Shown piece after piece: positions 17,002-25,920 of a stretch of 64,000 bases of DNA (position 1 is the first letter of the stretch; every line of letters begins with the position of its first letter). The notes below the pieces were generated by a model. The model saw only the letters and a program-made list of their open reading frames with translations. It did no database searches and was not told where the DNA came from. The DNA is from Vreelandella neptunia. Its GTDB lineage: Bacteria > Pseudomonadota > Gammaproteobacteria > Pseudomonadales > Halomonadaceae. Both the position numbers and the translations under genes were made by a program. The stretch covers positions 3,844,001 through 3,908,000 of the forward strand of contig NZ_CP140255.1 of NCBI RefSeq assembly GCF_034479615.1. The letters run 5' to 3'.

Positions 17002-17118
17002 GCCTAACAGGGTTTATCGAAGACAGAGTTAATCGGTCATAGCCACTGATAGCGGCACCAACATTTATATCGACACAGTGGCGCTTTATTTAAAGATATT
17101 CTTAAAAGAGACACTTAT

Positions 17119-17814
17119 ATGTTAAGCAAAATCATGACAGCCCTGCGTGGCAAAGCGAATGAAACCGGCCAAGCCGTGGTGGATTCCCAGGCACTGCGTA
17201 TTTTAGATCAGGAAATCCGCGACTCGGAAAATCACTTGAGCCAATCTAAAACCGAACTCACCCGACTGATGGGCCAGCGCCAGCTGAACAGCAATAAAGC
17301 TGACACGCTGGAAAGCAAAATCGCCGAGCTGGAAAAAAGCGCTGAGGCTGCGCTGGATAAAGGCGAAGAGCAGCTCGCCGTTGAAGTGGCAGAACGTATG
17401 GTGGCGCTTCAGGATGACCTGGAAGCGGAGCGCGCCATTATTAGCGAGTACGACGCCAGCATTGAAAAACTGCGTGGCGCAATTCGCGGTACCGACAACC
17501 AGCTTCGCCAGCTCAAGCAACAGGTGAGCGTCGTTAAGGCGACTGAGTCAGCACAAAAAGCCCAATCTGCCGTCGCGGCTCGCCACTCTGGCCAGAATAG
17601 CGCCATGAGCAGCGCCATGGAATCACTCGAGCGCATTAAAGAGCGCCAGCAGCTTAATTCAGCGCAAATGCAAGCCGCTGACGACATGGCGGCAGAAGAA
17701 AGCGGTAGCTCGCTTGAAGCACGCCTGAAAGCAGCCGGCGTGGGTGGCCAGAATCGCAAAGCAGACGACGTGTTAGCGCGCCTAAAAGCGAAGAAAAACG
17801 CCGCACAGGAATAA
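17119..17814 (+). CDS. yjfJ: PspA/IM30 family protein, YjfJ-like
   Basis: A 231-residue protein that is almost entirely helical and coiled coil, the mark of PspA/IM30 (ESCRT-III-like) proteins. The N-terminal amphipathic helix (MLSKIMTALRGKANE) is the membrane-binding part; residues 25-150 form the long hairpin of coiled coil. The last 40 residues (SSLEARLKAAGVGG...DDVLARLKAKK) form a C-terminal motif typical of the YjfJ branch. Such proteins polymerise on damaged inner membrane. It follows DUF2170 after 117 bases, space enough for its own promoter. Confidence 0.88.
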   Translation: MLSKIMTALRGKANETGQAVVDSQALRILDQEIRDSENHLSQSKTELTRLMGQRQLNSNKADTLESKIAELEKSAEAALDKGEEQLAVEVAERMVALQDDLEAERAIISEYDASIEKLRGAIRGTDNQLRQLKQQVSVVKATESAQKAQSAVAARHSGQNSAMSSAMESLERIKERQQLNSAQMQAADDMAAEESGSSLEARLKAAGVGGQNRKADDVLARLKAKKNAAQE

Positions 17815-17859
17815 GCGTTAAGAGCAAGTCAGCGTTTAAATTTATTAGGGAGCCAGGCC

Positions 17860-18582
17860 ATGTTTAACACCCTCAAGGCACTTTTTCGCGCCACCACGGA
17901 AAAGCCGCCCGAGCCTAACACAGGCCGACCGGTAGCCGCGGGCCTACCTATGGGTATCAGCCAGGAAGACCTTGAGGGCTTACGCCTGGATGGGCGCGTC
18001 AATATTAAGCTGATCGGCCTGCGTGCCCACCCCGATGCGCTGTTTCGCTGGAACGACGATGCCTACCATCATATTGCTGCCGTGGGACACGTCGATCTTG
18101 GTCAAGGAGCGCACTTGGTGCGCTTCTATCTGGATAACGACACCTGGCTGCAGGCCAACATTGAGAATGGTCAGGTGCTTGAATATAAGCTGTTCGACTT
18201 TTACCGTGTTGCCCATCTTTCAGACACTGAGTTTGATGACGCCATCAACGGAAAAGATAAACAGCCCGATAGCATCGGCGCCCAAACCATCGCGCTCACC
18301 TCAACCACTGAGGAGGCGCGCAGTTGCACCTATCAGCGAGTGTGGGGGAATGGTGGCAGCCTGTGGTCGCCGCCGGTGGTTTTCGAAGAGCAGGTAATGA
18401 CCACCGAGAGCGTGTCGGCGCGCCATGTGACCCACCATGCCATGCTCTATGAGCGCCCCATCGAAGGCGCTGATCGCATGGAGTACGTGCTGCTGAGTGC
18501 TGAAAACGATGGCGAAGGCAGCTTTATGGTAGTGCACAACGTGGGGGTAGATGTGGCCTCTGTCGATATCGACGCGATGTAG
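17860..18582 (+). CDS. yjfK: DUF2491 protein, YjfK-like
   Basis: A 240-residue soluble protein of the DUF2491 (YjfK) family, recognised by length, by GLPMGISQEDLEGLRLDGRV near residue 30 and by position directly after the pspA-like gene (45-base gap with GGGAG before the ATG). It has no signal or membrane segment. Function is unknown; the family occurs with PspA, DUF350 and ATP-grasp genes in predicted membrane-stress clusters. Confidence 0.8.
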   Translation: MFNTLKALFRATTEKPPEPNTGRPVAAGLPMGISQEDLEGLRLDGRVNIKLIGLRAHPDALFRWNDDAYHHIAAVGHVDLGQGAHLVRFYLDNDTWLQANIENGQVLEYKLFDFYRVAHLSDTEFDDAINGKDKQPDSIGAQTIALTSTTEEARSCTYQRVWGNGGSLWSPPVVFEEQVMTTESVSARHVTHHAMLYERPIEGADRMEYVLLSAENDGEGSFMVVHNVGVDVASVDIDAM

Positions 18583-18668
18583 TCTCCCGATTTTTTTACG
18601 ACACGCTCTTATCGGTTCCTCGTTACTCAGTTATGGAATTAACTCTGCCAAATCTGGTAATTGCACCC

Positions 18669-18755
18669 GTGGGAGGTAGCTTTAGCTCGCGACCGTTTAG
18701 GCTGCCAGAATGATAAAACCTGGGTACCTTCGCCAACTGAAGTTGCCTCCCACAA
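18669..18755. repeat. Inverted pair of REP-like sequences
   Basis: GTGGGAGGTAGCTTTAGCTC at 18669-18688 and, on the other strand from 18752 leftward, GTGGGAGGCAACTTCAGTTG are two copies of one 24-base unit (18 of 24 positions match) in opposite orientation, 35 bases apart. This is the layout of repetitive extragenic palindromes paired as a BIME. The rest of the 323-bp gap 18583-18905 holds no ORF; the last 60 bases are AT-rich and probably carry the promoter for the DUF350 gene. Confidence 0.65.
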
Positions 18756-18905
18756 CAGGTAGCTAGTTGAGTGGCTTCATCTGGGATCCCGAGGCGCAAA
18801 ATAGCTAATTAATATTAAATCCGCATAAGATAATGAAGAACGCTCTTTTAAGACATACTCTTTTAAGGCATCGCTTTTTTCAGCACTAAAAAGGAAACTG
18901 CCACC

Positions 18906-19319
18906 ATGGTGAATTATCTCTACGGCCTGCCGTCATTTATTGCCTATCTAGTTACGGCGATTGTACTGCTCGCCGCCTTTATGTACTGCTACAGCCGTAT
19001 TACCCCGCACCACGAGTGGACGCTGATTCGCGAAGGCAATGCGGCCGCGGCCTCTGCCTACGGCGGCTCCATTTTAGGTTTTACCATTCCGCTGTATAGC
19101 GCGATGGCCCATTCGATCAACTTTATCGATTTTGTGCTCTGGGGCATCGTGGCCTTTATTGTTCAGTTGGCCACCTTCTTCGCGGTTAAGCTGTTTCTGC
19201 GTAAACAGGGCGAAAGCCTGTCTCAACACATCACCGAAGGTCACCAGGCCTACGGCATTTTGATGGCCAGCGTGGCTGTGGCAGTCGGCTTGCTCAACGC
19301 CGCTTCGATGACTTGGTAA
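18906..19319 (+). CDS. yjfL: DUF350 membrane protein, YjfL-like
   Basis: A 137-residue inner-membrane protein with four predicted helices (about residues 8-28, 47-66, 76-97, 114-135). It has the DUF350 pattern: a polar YSRITPHHEWTLIREGN loop after helix 1 and AAASAYGGSILGFTIPL in helix 2. Family members are small membrane proteins without a proven role; some are annotated as possible channels. AAGGAAAC lies before the ATG. Confidence 0.82.
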   Translation: MVNYLYGLPSFIAYLVTAIVLLAAFMYCYSRITPHHEWTLIREGNAAAASAYGGSILGFTIPLYSAMAHSINFIDFVLWGIVAFIVQLATFFAVKLFLRKQGESLSQHITEGHQAYGILMASVAVAVGLLNAASMTW

Positions 19320-19345
19320 CGACGACGTGGTAAAGGAGAGCCTGC

Positions 19346-19954
19346 ATGTCTAAACACGATAGTACCCCTCATCTGCCGCGCCGCAAGCGCAGTGGGCGCT
19401 TGTCACTGGCGATGATGGGCGCCAGCGCCTTTGGTCTTACCGCCTGTGGCCAACCGCCCCAGGAAGAGCAAATCACCGATATAGAGTTCGATCAGCCGCG
19501 CAGCTTTCAAAGCGTAGAGGATTGCGTTGCGGAGAATGTCTATACTCGCAGCGCCTGTGAAGACGCCTACGAAGCCTCGTTAAAAGAGGTGCCGCGTTTC
19601 AGCACCCTTGAAGAGTGCGAGGCCGAACATGGCGAAGGTGCCTGTACTGCACCGACTGAAGAGCAGTCCCAAGCAGCGACTGGCAGCACTGGGGGCAGTT
19701 GGTTTATGCCCGCCATGATGGGCTATATGGTCGGCAGCATGATGTCCAACACCAACCGTGGACGCTCCTTCGAGCGGGTATATCAGGAGCCGGTGTACCG
19801 TAATCGCCAAAATCAGGGCAATTGGAACACCGCGACCAATCAGGCGACTCAGCGCGTCACCCAGCGTAACGATGCAATGCGCAATTCGGTGGCGACGTCT
19901 CAGCGCAGAGGCTTTGGCTCGCGCTCTTCTGCACGGGGTGGCTGGGGCTCTTAA
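19346..19954 (+). CDS. yjfM: DUF1190 lipoprotein, YjfM/YgiB-like
   Basis: A 202-residue predicted outer-membrane or periplasmic lipoprotein. A basic N-terminus and hydrophobic stretch end in the lipobox LTAC with Cys34 as the modified residue. The mature part has paired cysteines (VEDCVAENVYTRSACEDAYE; LEECEAEHGEGACTAP), a short glycine-rich hydrophobic patch (MPAMMGYMVGSMM) and an Arg/Ser/Gly-rich tail. These are the traits of DUF1190 (E. coli YgiB/YjfM). It is followed 19 bases later by the yjfC-like gene, as in E. coli ygiB-ygiC and yjfM-yjfC. Confidence 0.85.
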   Translation: MSKHDSTPHLPRRKRSGRLSLAMMGASAFGLTACGQPPQEEQITDIEFDQPRSFQSVEDCVAENVYTRSACEDAYEASLKEVPRFSTLEECEAEHGEGACTAPTEEQSQAATGSTGGSWFMPAMMGYMVGSMMSNTNRGRSFERVYQEPVYRNRQNQGNWNTATNQATQRVTQRNDAMRNSVATSQRRGFGSRSSARGGWGS

Positions 19955-19973
19955 GCCGCCAGCAAAGGTCTCT

Positions 19974-21140
19974 ATGCTGCGAATCGATATCCCTGAACGA
20001 AGCAATTGGAAAGCCCTGGCCCACGAGCTGGGCTTTCATTTTCATACCATCGACGGGGAGCCCTACTGGAAAGAGGACGCCTACTACCAGTTCACGATGG
20101 AGCAGGTAGAGCGCGACATTGAAGCGCCTACCGAGGAAGTGCATGAGATGTGCATGGAACTGGTGGATAAGGTCTGCCACTCCAATGCACTCATGCAGCG
20201 TCTGGCTTTACCTGAACACATGTGGGACAGCATCCACAACTCCTGGAAGTCAGGTCAGCCGCACCTCTACGGGCGAATGGATTTTGCCTATTCAGGCGAT
20301 GGCCCGGCGAAGCTGCTGGAACTCAACTACGACACCCCTACCTCGCTCTACGAAGCGGGCTTTTTTCAGTGGGTGTGGCTTGAGCAAGCTATCCAGCAAG
20401 GCATCCTGCCCCGCCATGCGGATCAGTACAACTCGATTCAAGAGCGCCTGATCAATGCCATGGCGCACCTTGGCGACCGCATTGAAGCGCGCACGCTCTA
20501 CTTCTCCTGTATCAAAGATAACGCCGAAGAGCGCGCCACCGTGCATTATTTACAAGACGTGGCGGTGCAGGCAGGCCTCAATGCGCCCTTTATCTTCACC
20601 GAAGATATTGGTCTACGCCCAGGCGCGGAGCACTTTGTTGACCTTGATGACAAGCCTATCCACGCCCTGTTCAAACTCTACCCCTGGGAAGAGATGGCCG
20701 ACGATGCGTTTGGCGAATATATCCCGCAGCTAAACACCCACTGGTTTGAGCCGCCCTGGAAAGCGATTCTCTCCAACAAGGGAATTCTGCCCCTGCTATG
20801 GGAGCATTTTGAGGGCCACCCCAATCTACTGCCGGCGTTTTTCGAGGATGCCAACAGCCCGCCGCTGCCCGCAGGCTGGGTGCGTAAGCCGTTCTTTTCA
20901 CGGGAAGGCAGCAATGTGGAACTTATCACCCCCACCGGTCAGCGCGAGGCCGTGGACGGCCCCTACACCGACAGCCCATGGATTCGTCAGGCCTACCACC
21001 CGATGCCACGCTTTGGTAATAACCACGCCTTAATTGGCAGTTGGGTAGTGGGCGACCGCGCCTGCGGCATGGGCATTCGCGAAGACGTTGGCCGCATTAC
21101 AAAAGACTCCTCCTGCTTTGTGCCCCACGCGATCGTGTAA
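19974..21140 (+). CDS. yjfC: Glutathionylspermidine-synthase-like ATP-grasp ligase, YjfC-like
   Basis: A 388-residue protein of the same length as E. coli YjfC/YgiC. It carries the glutathionylspermidine synthase ATP-grasp domain: MDFAYSGDGPAKLLELNYDT near residue 102, KLYPWEEM near 235, and the nucleotide- and metal-binding tail FSREGSNVELI near 305 and GDRACGMGIRED near 362. The amidase domain of the bifunctional E. coli Gsp enzyme is absent. Known full-length relatives form an amide bond between glutathione and spermidine; for the YjfC/YgiC branch the substrate is not proven. I start at ATG 19974, preceded by AAAGG; the frame is open 216 bases further but overlaps the lipoprotein gene. Confidence 0.87.
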   Translation: MLRIDIPERSNWKALAHELGFHFHTIDGEPYWKEDAYYQFTMEQVERDIEAPTEEVHEMCMELVDKVCHSNALMQRLALPEHMWDSIHNSWKSGQPHLYGRMDFAYSGDGPAKLLELNYDTPTSLYEAGFFQWVWLEQAIQQGILPRHADQYNSIQERLINAMAHLGDRIEARTLYFSCIKDNAEERATVHYLQDVAVQAGLNAPFIFTEDIGLRPGAEHFVDLDDKPIHALFKLYPWEEMADDAFGEYIPQLNTHWFEPPWKAILSNKGILPLLWEHFEGHPNLLPAFFEDANSPPLPAGWVRKPFFSREGSNVELITPTGQREAVDGPYTDSPWIRQAYHPMPRFGNNHALIGSWVVGDRACGMGIREDVGRITKDSSCFVPHAIV

Positions 21141-21214
21141 GCGCAAGTACCAAAACACGCTTACCTAAGCTAGACAACCTTCATAAAAAAAGCTGAAATC
21201 GTTGCCACTACCCT

Positions 21215-21242
21215 AAGTAGAGTGGTAAGTATCACTCTACTT
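21215..21242. promoter_or_regulatory. Perfect 10-bp inverted repeat in the leader of the chemosensory operon
   Basis: AAGTAGAGTG (21215-21224) and CACTCTACTT (21233-21242) are exact inverted copies with an eight-base spacer. It lies 65 bases before the MCP start. There is no T-run, so it is not a normal terminator; an operator or an mRNA leader hairpin is more likely. Confidence 0.45.
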
Positions 21243-21306
21243 CTCACCCTGAGCGCTATTGAGCAGCGTCGTTAGGGCCACCGTTTACTTTGGAGCAACG
21301 GCGAAC

Positions 21307-23361
21307 ATGATGGCGCGCTGGAAATCCCTACCTCTACGGCTTCGGCTATTTCTCTCCTTTGGGATCGTCTTAGCACTGGCGATGCTCCTGGCGCTCTATC
21401 TTCAAGCACGCTCCCACAGCCAGGCGCGGCTGAACAACCTGCTCAACCAAGAGCTGCCGGCACAGGTCGAAGGGCTAGCCGCGCATATAAACCTTAACCT
21501 TAGCCAGGATCTCGCCATTTCCGAAAGCCTGGCCAATAGCTACTTTATTGAGCAGTGGGTTCGCGACGGGCTGCCTGAAGAGCGACAAAACGATATTAAC
21601 CGTTACCTTGCTCGCCTAATGGAGCAGTTAGATACCGAGCTGCTGTTTATCGCCGCTCAATACCAGGGGCGTGGCTACTATTTCCAACTGCGCAACGGTG
21701 AGTTTCTGCAGCGTGTTATCCAGCCGCCGGGTAGCGAAGATGATTGGTACTACAGTTTTACTGAAAGCGATAACACTTACGAGCTGAATTTAGATAGTGA
21801 CACCTTTTCTCCCGACGATGCCTTCGTATACGTCAATTACCGCAGCGCGGTAAATGCCGCCAACGGTCGACCGCTGGTCGTGGCTGGAGCGGGACTTGAT
21901 CTCTCTCAGGTGGCCAGCTTGATTGATGACTTTCGCTTAGGTGGCACAGGTCACGCCTCGCTGCTCAGCGCTGAAGGTGAACTACTCGTTCGTAGCGGTG
22001 AATATAGTGGTGAAAGCATTCGCAGTGATGAAACGGCGCCCATTGGCGAGACAGCAGCGGAATCCTTACCAGAGCAAGCGTCGCAGCGATTGCTGCGTGA
22101 TGAACAACTTCAGCTACAAGAAATTGAGCGCGACGGCCAGACTCTTTTGATTAGCACGCGTTGGCTACCCGAACTGCAGCGCTATTTGATGGTGGAAGTC
22201 GATAAAGAGGCCTACCTGGCGTCCACCCGCCAGCGCTTTCTTGAGTCCAGCGGTATAGGCTTGCTCATTTTGCTTGTCGGATTACTCATTCTCTACCCGC
22301 TGACCGGTAGCCTCATACGTCCGCTGATTGATTTCCAGCGCCAGCTGAAAGACATCACCCACAGCCTGGATCTTTCGCGGCGGGTCAGCACCGATGACAA
22401 AGCAGAGCTTGGCGATTTGGCCAATCAAACCAACGAGCTTCTTGAGCGTCTTTCCCGGGCGATTGCGGCAGTGGCCAAGAACGCTCAGGCGCTAACGCAA
22501 GTTGCCGACCGCCTGGCGAAAACGGCTGGCCTTTCCGGTGTGCACGGGAGCGATATCGATCATGAAGCCAGTCAAACCATGGCCGCAGCGGTCGAGGAGA
22601 TGGCCTCTTCAGTCGCGGAAATCACCTCCACCATGGAAGAGCTCTCTACCTCGTCAACCCAAATCGCCGATCATTCCCAGTCGGTGGTCGACGTTGCAAA
22701 TCAGACGCTGGAGCGTAGCCGTAAAGGCAGTTCGGCCATGCAGCTGCTACAGTCAAAAATGCAGGATATCCGTAGCGACAGCGAGCAGAGCCTGACCGAG
22801 ATCATGACGCTGGGGGCGAAGTCTAAACAGATCAACAAGGTTATGGAGCTGATCAACACCCTGGCCGCCCAGACCAAGCTGATCGCTTTTAATGCCGCCT
22901 TGGAAGCTTCAAGCGCGGGGGAGTCGGGCCGACGCTTTTCGGTTGTCGCCAGCGAGATACGCCGCTTGGCTGACAGCGTAACCGACTCCACCCAAGAAAT
23001 TGAAGCGCATACCGATGATATTCAGACGGCCATTAATCGCTTAGTGGTGGCCTCTGAAAAAGGTGCCTCCTCCATCGAGCAGGGCGTAGAAGCGAGCATG
23101 AGCACCGCCCAGGATCTAGAGGCACTGCTCAAAGCGGCGAGTCAAACCAGCAGCGCGGCCCAGCAGATATCGCTGTCTACTCAACAGCAAAAAACCGCCA
23201 GCAGCCAGGTGGTGATGGCGCTGCGCGATATCGATACGGCCAGTTCACGCAACGCACACTCAGTGCGCAGTATTACCGATATCAGCCAGGACATGATCCA
23301 TATGTCGGCTGAGCTTAACGCGCTGGTGCAGGAGTTCACCCTAACAAATAAAGATCGCTGA
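21307..23361 (+). CDS. Methyl-accepting chemotaxis-type sensor, WspA-like
   Basis: A 684-residue receptor. Helix 1 lies near residues 10-33, a periplasmic sensor region of about 280 residues follows (with YYFQLRNGEFLQRV and VVAGAGLDLSQVASLID, suggesting a Cache-type fold), helix 2 near 318-338, then HAMP and the cytoplasmic signalling domain. The hairpin tip reads TLAAQTKLIAFNAALEAS rather than the common IAxQTNLLALNAAIEAA; this variant is typical of receptors in non-flagellar clusters as I remember them. No C-terminal CheR-docking pentapeptide is present. The ORF can begin at TTG 21259, but GGAG before ATG 21307 favours the shorter form. Confidence 0.85.
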   Translation: MMARWKSLPLRLRLFLSFGIVLALAMLLALYLQARSHSQARLNNLLNQELPAQVEGLAAHINLNLSQDLAISESLANSYFIEQWVRDGLPEERQNDINRYLARLMEQLDTELLFIAAQYQGRGYYFQLRNGEFLQRVIQPPGSEDDWYYSFTESDNTYELNLDSDTFSPDDAFVYVNYRSAVNAANGRPLVVAGAGLDLSQVASLIDDFRLGGTGHASLLSAEGELLVRSGEYSGESIRSDETAPIGETAAESLPEQASQRLLRDEQLQLQEIERDGQTLLISTRWLPELQRYLMVEVDKEAYLASTRQRFLESSGIGLLILLVGLLILYPLTGSLIRPLIDFQRQLKDITHSLDLSRRVSTDDKAELGDLANQTNELLERLSRAIAAVAKNAQALTQVADRLAKTAGLSGVHGSDIDHEASQTMAAAVEEMASSVAEITSTMEELSTSSTQIADHSQSVVDVANQTLERSRKGSSAMQLLQSKMQDIRSDSEQSLTEIMTLGAKSKQINKVMELINTLAAQTKLIAFNAALEASSAGESGRRFSVVASEIRRLADSVTDSTQEIEAHTDDIQTAINRLVVASEKGASSIEQGVEASMSTAQDLEALLKAASQTSSAAQQISLSTQQQKTASSQVVMALRDIDTASSRNAHSVRSITDISQDMIHMSAELNALVQEFTLTNKDR

Positions 23362-23373
23362 TAAGGATACCGG

Positions 23374-24441
23374 ATGAGTGTAATTCGGGTAGTCATTGCC
23401 GACGACAGCCAGGTAGCCCGCGACGTGCTACGCGATATCCTCAGCCGAGACGGTGATATTGAGATCGTGGGTGAAGCCACTAATGGCCGCGAAGCGGTGG
23501 AACTGGCCAAGCGCCTGGCACCGCAGCTCATCACCATGGATCTCAATATGCCGGTGATGGACGGCTTGTCCGCTATCGAAGAGATCATGTACAGCAAAGG
23601 GGTGCCCATCCTGGTGGTCAGCGACCGCTCCGATGCGCAAACGGCCTATCAAGCGCTAGAAGTGGGCGCGCTGGAAGTAATGCCCAAACCCACCTTGGAA
23701 GGAGCCGACGCCGAGCGCCTGTTGGAGCGTGTACGTCTGTTAGCCGGTGTCGCGGTGATCACTCGCCTACGGCGACGCGTCACTACGCCTCCCCCCCTCA
23801 TCACTCTGCCTAGCTTTCCCGTCGCTCCACGGGGAGTGCCGCGGGATTTTCAACACGTGGTGGCGATCGCGTGCTCCACCGGGGGCCCGCAAGCCTTAGT
23901 GCGTCTGTTGCGCACGCTACCTGCTGGTTTTCCAGCACCTATTGTGATCGCCCAGCACATCAGTCATGGCTTTATCGATGGCATGGCACAATGGCTGGGA
24001 TCGCTGTGTGCCATGCCGGTCAGCGTGGGCCAAGAGGGTGAGCAGCTACGCCCTGGACATATTTATTTGTCACCTTCCGAGCGTAACTTATGTGTGACCC
24101 CCCGCCACCGTTTTCAGCTTCAATCCAGCCCCGAGACATTTCTCTATCACCCCAGCTGCGACGTACTGCTGCAGAGTGTCGCGGAGGTCTACGGCAGTGA
24201 TGCAATCGGCATTATTTTGACCGGCATGGGCCGCGATGGAGTGAATGGCATCCGAGCTATTTATCAGGCTGGGGGTAGTACTTTTGCGCAAGATGAAGCC
24301 AGCTCGGTTATTTACGGCATGAATCAGGAAGCCGTTAAAGCGGGCGTCATACAACATGAATTACCGCTTGATAGCCTTCCAGACCGGCTGCTGCGCGATG
24401 TGCGTGGCTACTTAGATAGCCGACCGGAGCCTCTGGCATGA
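23374..24441 (+). CDS. cheB: CheB-type receptor methylesterase (WspF-like)
   Basis: A 355-residue protein with an N-terminal receiver (acidic pair D10-D11, phosphoacceptor D56 in MDLNMPVMDG, Lys in MPKPT) and a C-terminal methylesterase domain. The catalytic triad is visible: Ser in IACSTGGPQ near 167, His in AQHISHG near 194 and Asp in LTGMGRDGVNG near 287. It removes methyl groups from receptor glutamates when phosphorylated by CheA. It begins 12 bases after the receptor gene and overlaps cheR by ATGA. Confidence 0.92.
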   Translation: MSVIRVVIADDSQVARDVLRDILSRDGDIEIVGEATNGREAVELAKRLAPQLITMDLNMPVMDGLSAIEEIMYSKGVPILVVSDRSDAQTAYQALEVGALEVMPKPTLEGADAERLLERVRLLAGVAVITRLRRRVTTPPPLITLPSFPVAPRGVPRDFQHVVAIACSTGGPQALVRLLRTLPAGFPAPIVIAQHISHGFIDGMAQWLGSLCAMPVSVGQEGEQLRPGHIYLSPSERNLCVTPRHRFQLQSSPETFLYHPSCDVLLQSVAEVYGSDAIGIILTGMGRDGVNGIRAIYQAGGSTFAQDEASSVIYGMNQEAVKAGVIQHELPLDSLPDRLLRDVRGYLDSRPEPLA

Positions 24442-25919
24442 GCGCGTTTGCCCCCTTTAAAGCCCTGGTGCATCAGCGCTGCGGTTTGCACCTGGAAGGC
24501 TTAGCCGAGGCCCGCCTATTCCGAGCGGTGGCCAGCTTACAAAACTCCACCGGGCTAACCGACAACACTCAACTCCTCAAGAAGTTAACCAGCGACCCAG
24601 CGCTATTCGATCAGTTTGTTAGTCACTTAACGGTGAATGAAACCTATTTTTGCCGCGAACCAGACGCCCTGAACTGGTTGGTCAGCACCTACTTACCTGA
24701 ACGTTTAGCAACTGAGGAGCCGCCGCTCTCTATCTTTAGCGCAGGCTGCTCATCCGGCGAAGAGCCGTATAGCGTGGCGATGATGCTGTTTGAGCGCTTT
24801 GGTGAGCGGGCCAAAACACTGTTTACCCTCACCGGCGGAGACCTGGATCACCAAATCCTCGCCAAGGCACGCCAGGCGGTTTATAGCGGCATGGCATTTC
24901 GTGCCCTCTCGCCCGCCTTTAAAGAGCGTTACTTTAGCCCCTACCAGGGCCGCTACAAGCTTCACGAATCATTGCGCCAATGGGTAACCTTTCGCCCGTT
25001 TAACCTGTTAAACGCCAATGAAGACAGCCCCGGTGGCCCTTTTGATGTGATTCTGTTTCGCAATGTCTCCATCTACTTTGATCAGCAGACGCGGCGTCAT
25101 ATTCATCAGCAGCTTAGCCAATTGCTGGCCCCGAACGGTATTTTACTCTGTGGCGTCACCGAAACCTTCGGTAACGATCTCGGCGTGTTTGAACTAACCG
25201 AAGCCCGAGGCGTGTTTTACTTTCGCCATGCAGAGCAGCCCGGGGCAGTGCCAACGGCGTCCCTGCAGCCCCCTTTGCTCTCGGTAGACAACAGGGCTGG
25301 TGACAACATTGATAACGGTGAAAGCGCCACTATCGCGCTAACCAGCAGCGCTGGTTTAGCACCCGCTACGCCGACTGAGCAAGCAGCGAAAAATACAGAA
25401 TTAGAAGACACAGGGTTAGAAAACTCAGGTTTAGAAAACAAAGAGTTAGAAAAAACAGCAACGAACAGCATTACCCACCAACTGCACACCGCCCATCAGT
25501 TGCTCAACCAAAATGCGTTTGACGACGCCGCGACGCTGCTTGAGGAACTGCTTAAGCAACAGCCGTGGTCTATCGACGCGCTGGTGCTGTCAGGGTTAGT
25601 CGCCCGTTGGCAGCATCAGCCTCAGCAAGCCTACGACTATTTCAAAAGAGCCATTTACGTTGCCCCGGATTGCTGGCCTGCACACTTCTATCTAGCCGAA
25701 CTTTATCGTCAGGGCGAACTGACCGACGAGCCATTACAGCGCAAGCAGCGCTATGCTGCAGTAGTTCGTTTGCTGACCACCGCGCCCACCTCTGATGGAG
25801 GGCTAGAGACAATCACCCCGCCGCTACCGCCAGGCGATGCGCGCTTTCTTGCCGAACGTTATCTAAATACGGTGGACATCACACTGGCAACCGCAAGTAC
25901 TACGCAGGGAGTGGGTTAA
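24438..25919 (+). CDS. cheR: CheR-type methyltransferase with C-terminal TPR region (WspC-like)
   Basis: A 493-residue protein. Residues 1-270 are the CheR methyltransferase: SHLTVNETYFCREPD, the SAM-binding FSAGCSSGEEPYSVA near residue 99, GGDLDHQILAKA and FDVILFRNVSIYFD (usual form CRNVLIYF). Residues about 350-450 resemble TPR helices (AHQLLNQNAFDDAATLLEELL; QAYDYFKRAIYVAPDCWPAHFYLAELY). Between them is a hydrophilic linker with four 15-bp tandem repeats. The CheR-TPR architecture is that of WspC, which controls surface-sensing arrays. Confidence 0.9.
   Translation: MSAFAPFKALVHQRCGLHLEGLAEARLFRAVASLQNSTGLTDNTQLLKKLTSDPALFDQFVSHLTVNETYFCREPDALNWLVSTYLPERLATEEPPLSIFSAGCSSGEEPYSVAMMLFERFGERAKTLFTLTGGDLDHQILAKARQAVYSGMAFRALSPAFKERYFSPYQGRYKLHESLRQWVTFRPFNLLNANEDSPGGPFDVILFRNVSIYFDQQTRRHIHQQLSQLLAPNGILLCGVTETFGNDLGVFELTEARGVFYFRHAEQPGAVPTASLQPPLLSVDNRAGDNIDNGESATIALTSSAGLAPATPTEQAAKNTELEDTGLENSGLENKELEKTATNSITHQLHTAHQLLNQNAFDDAATLLEELLKQQPWSIDALVLSGLVARWQHQPQQAYDYFKRAIYVAPDCWPAHFYLAELYRQGELTDEPLQRKQRYAAVVRLLTTAPTSDGGLETITPPLPPGDARFLAERYLNTVDITLATASTTQGVG
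25401..25460 (+). repeat. Four 15-bp tandem repeats inside cheR
   Basis: Four consecutive units begin TTAGAA at 25401, 25416, 25431 and 25446 (first unit TTAGAAGACACAGGG). They encode a five-residue unit of the form L-E-x-x-x in the linker between methyltransferase and TPR region. Being in multiples of 15, copy changes would keep the frame. Confidence 0.8.
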
Positions 25920-25920
25920 T

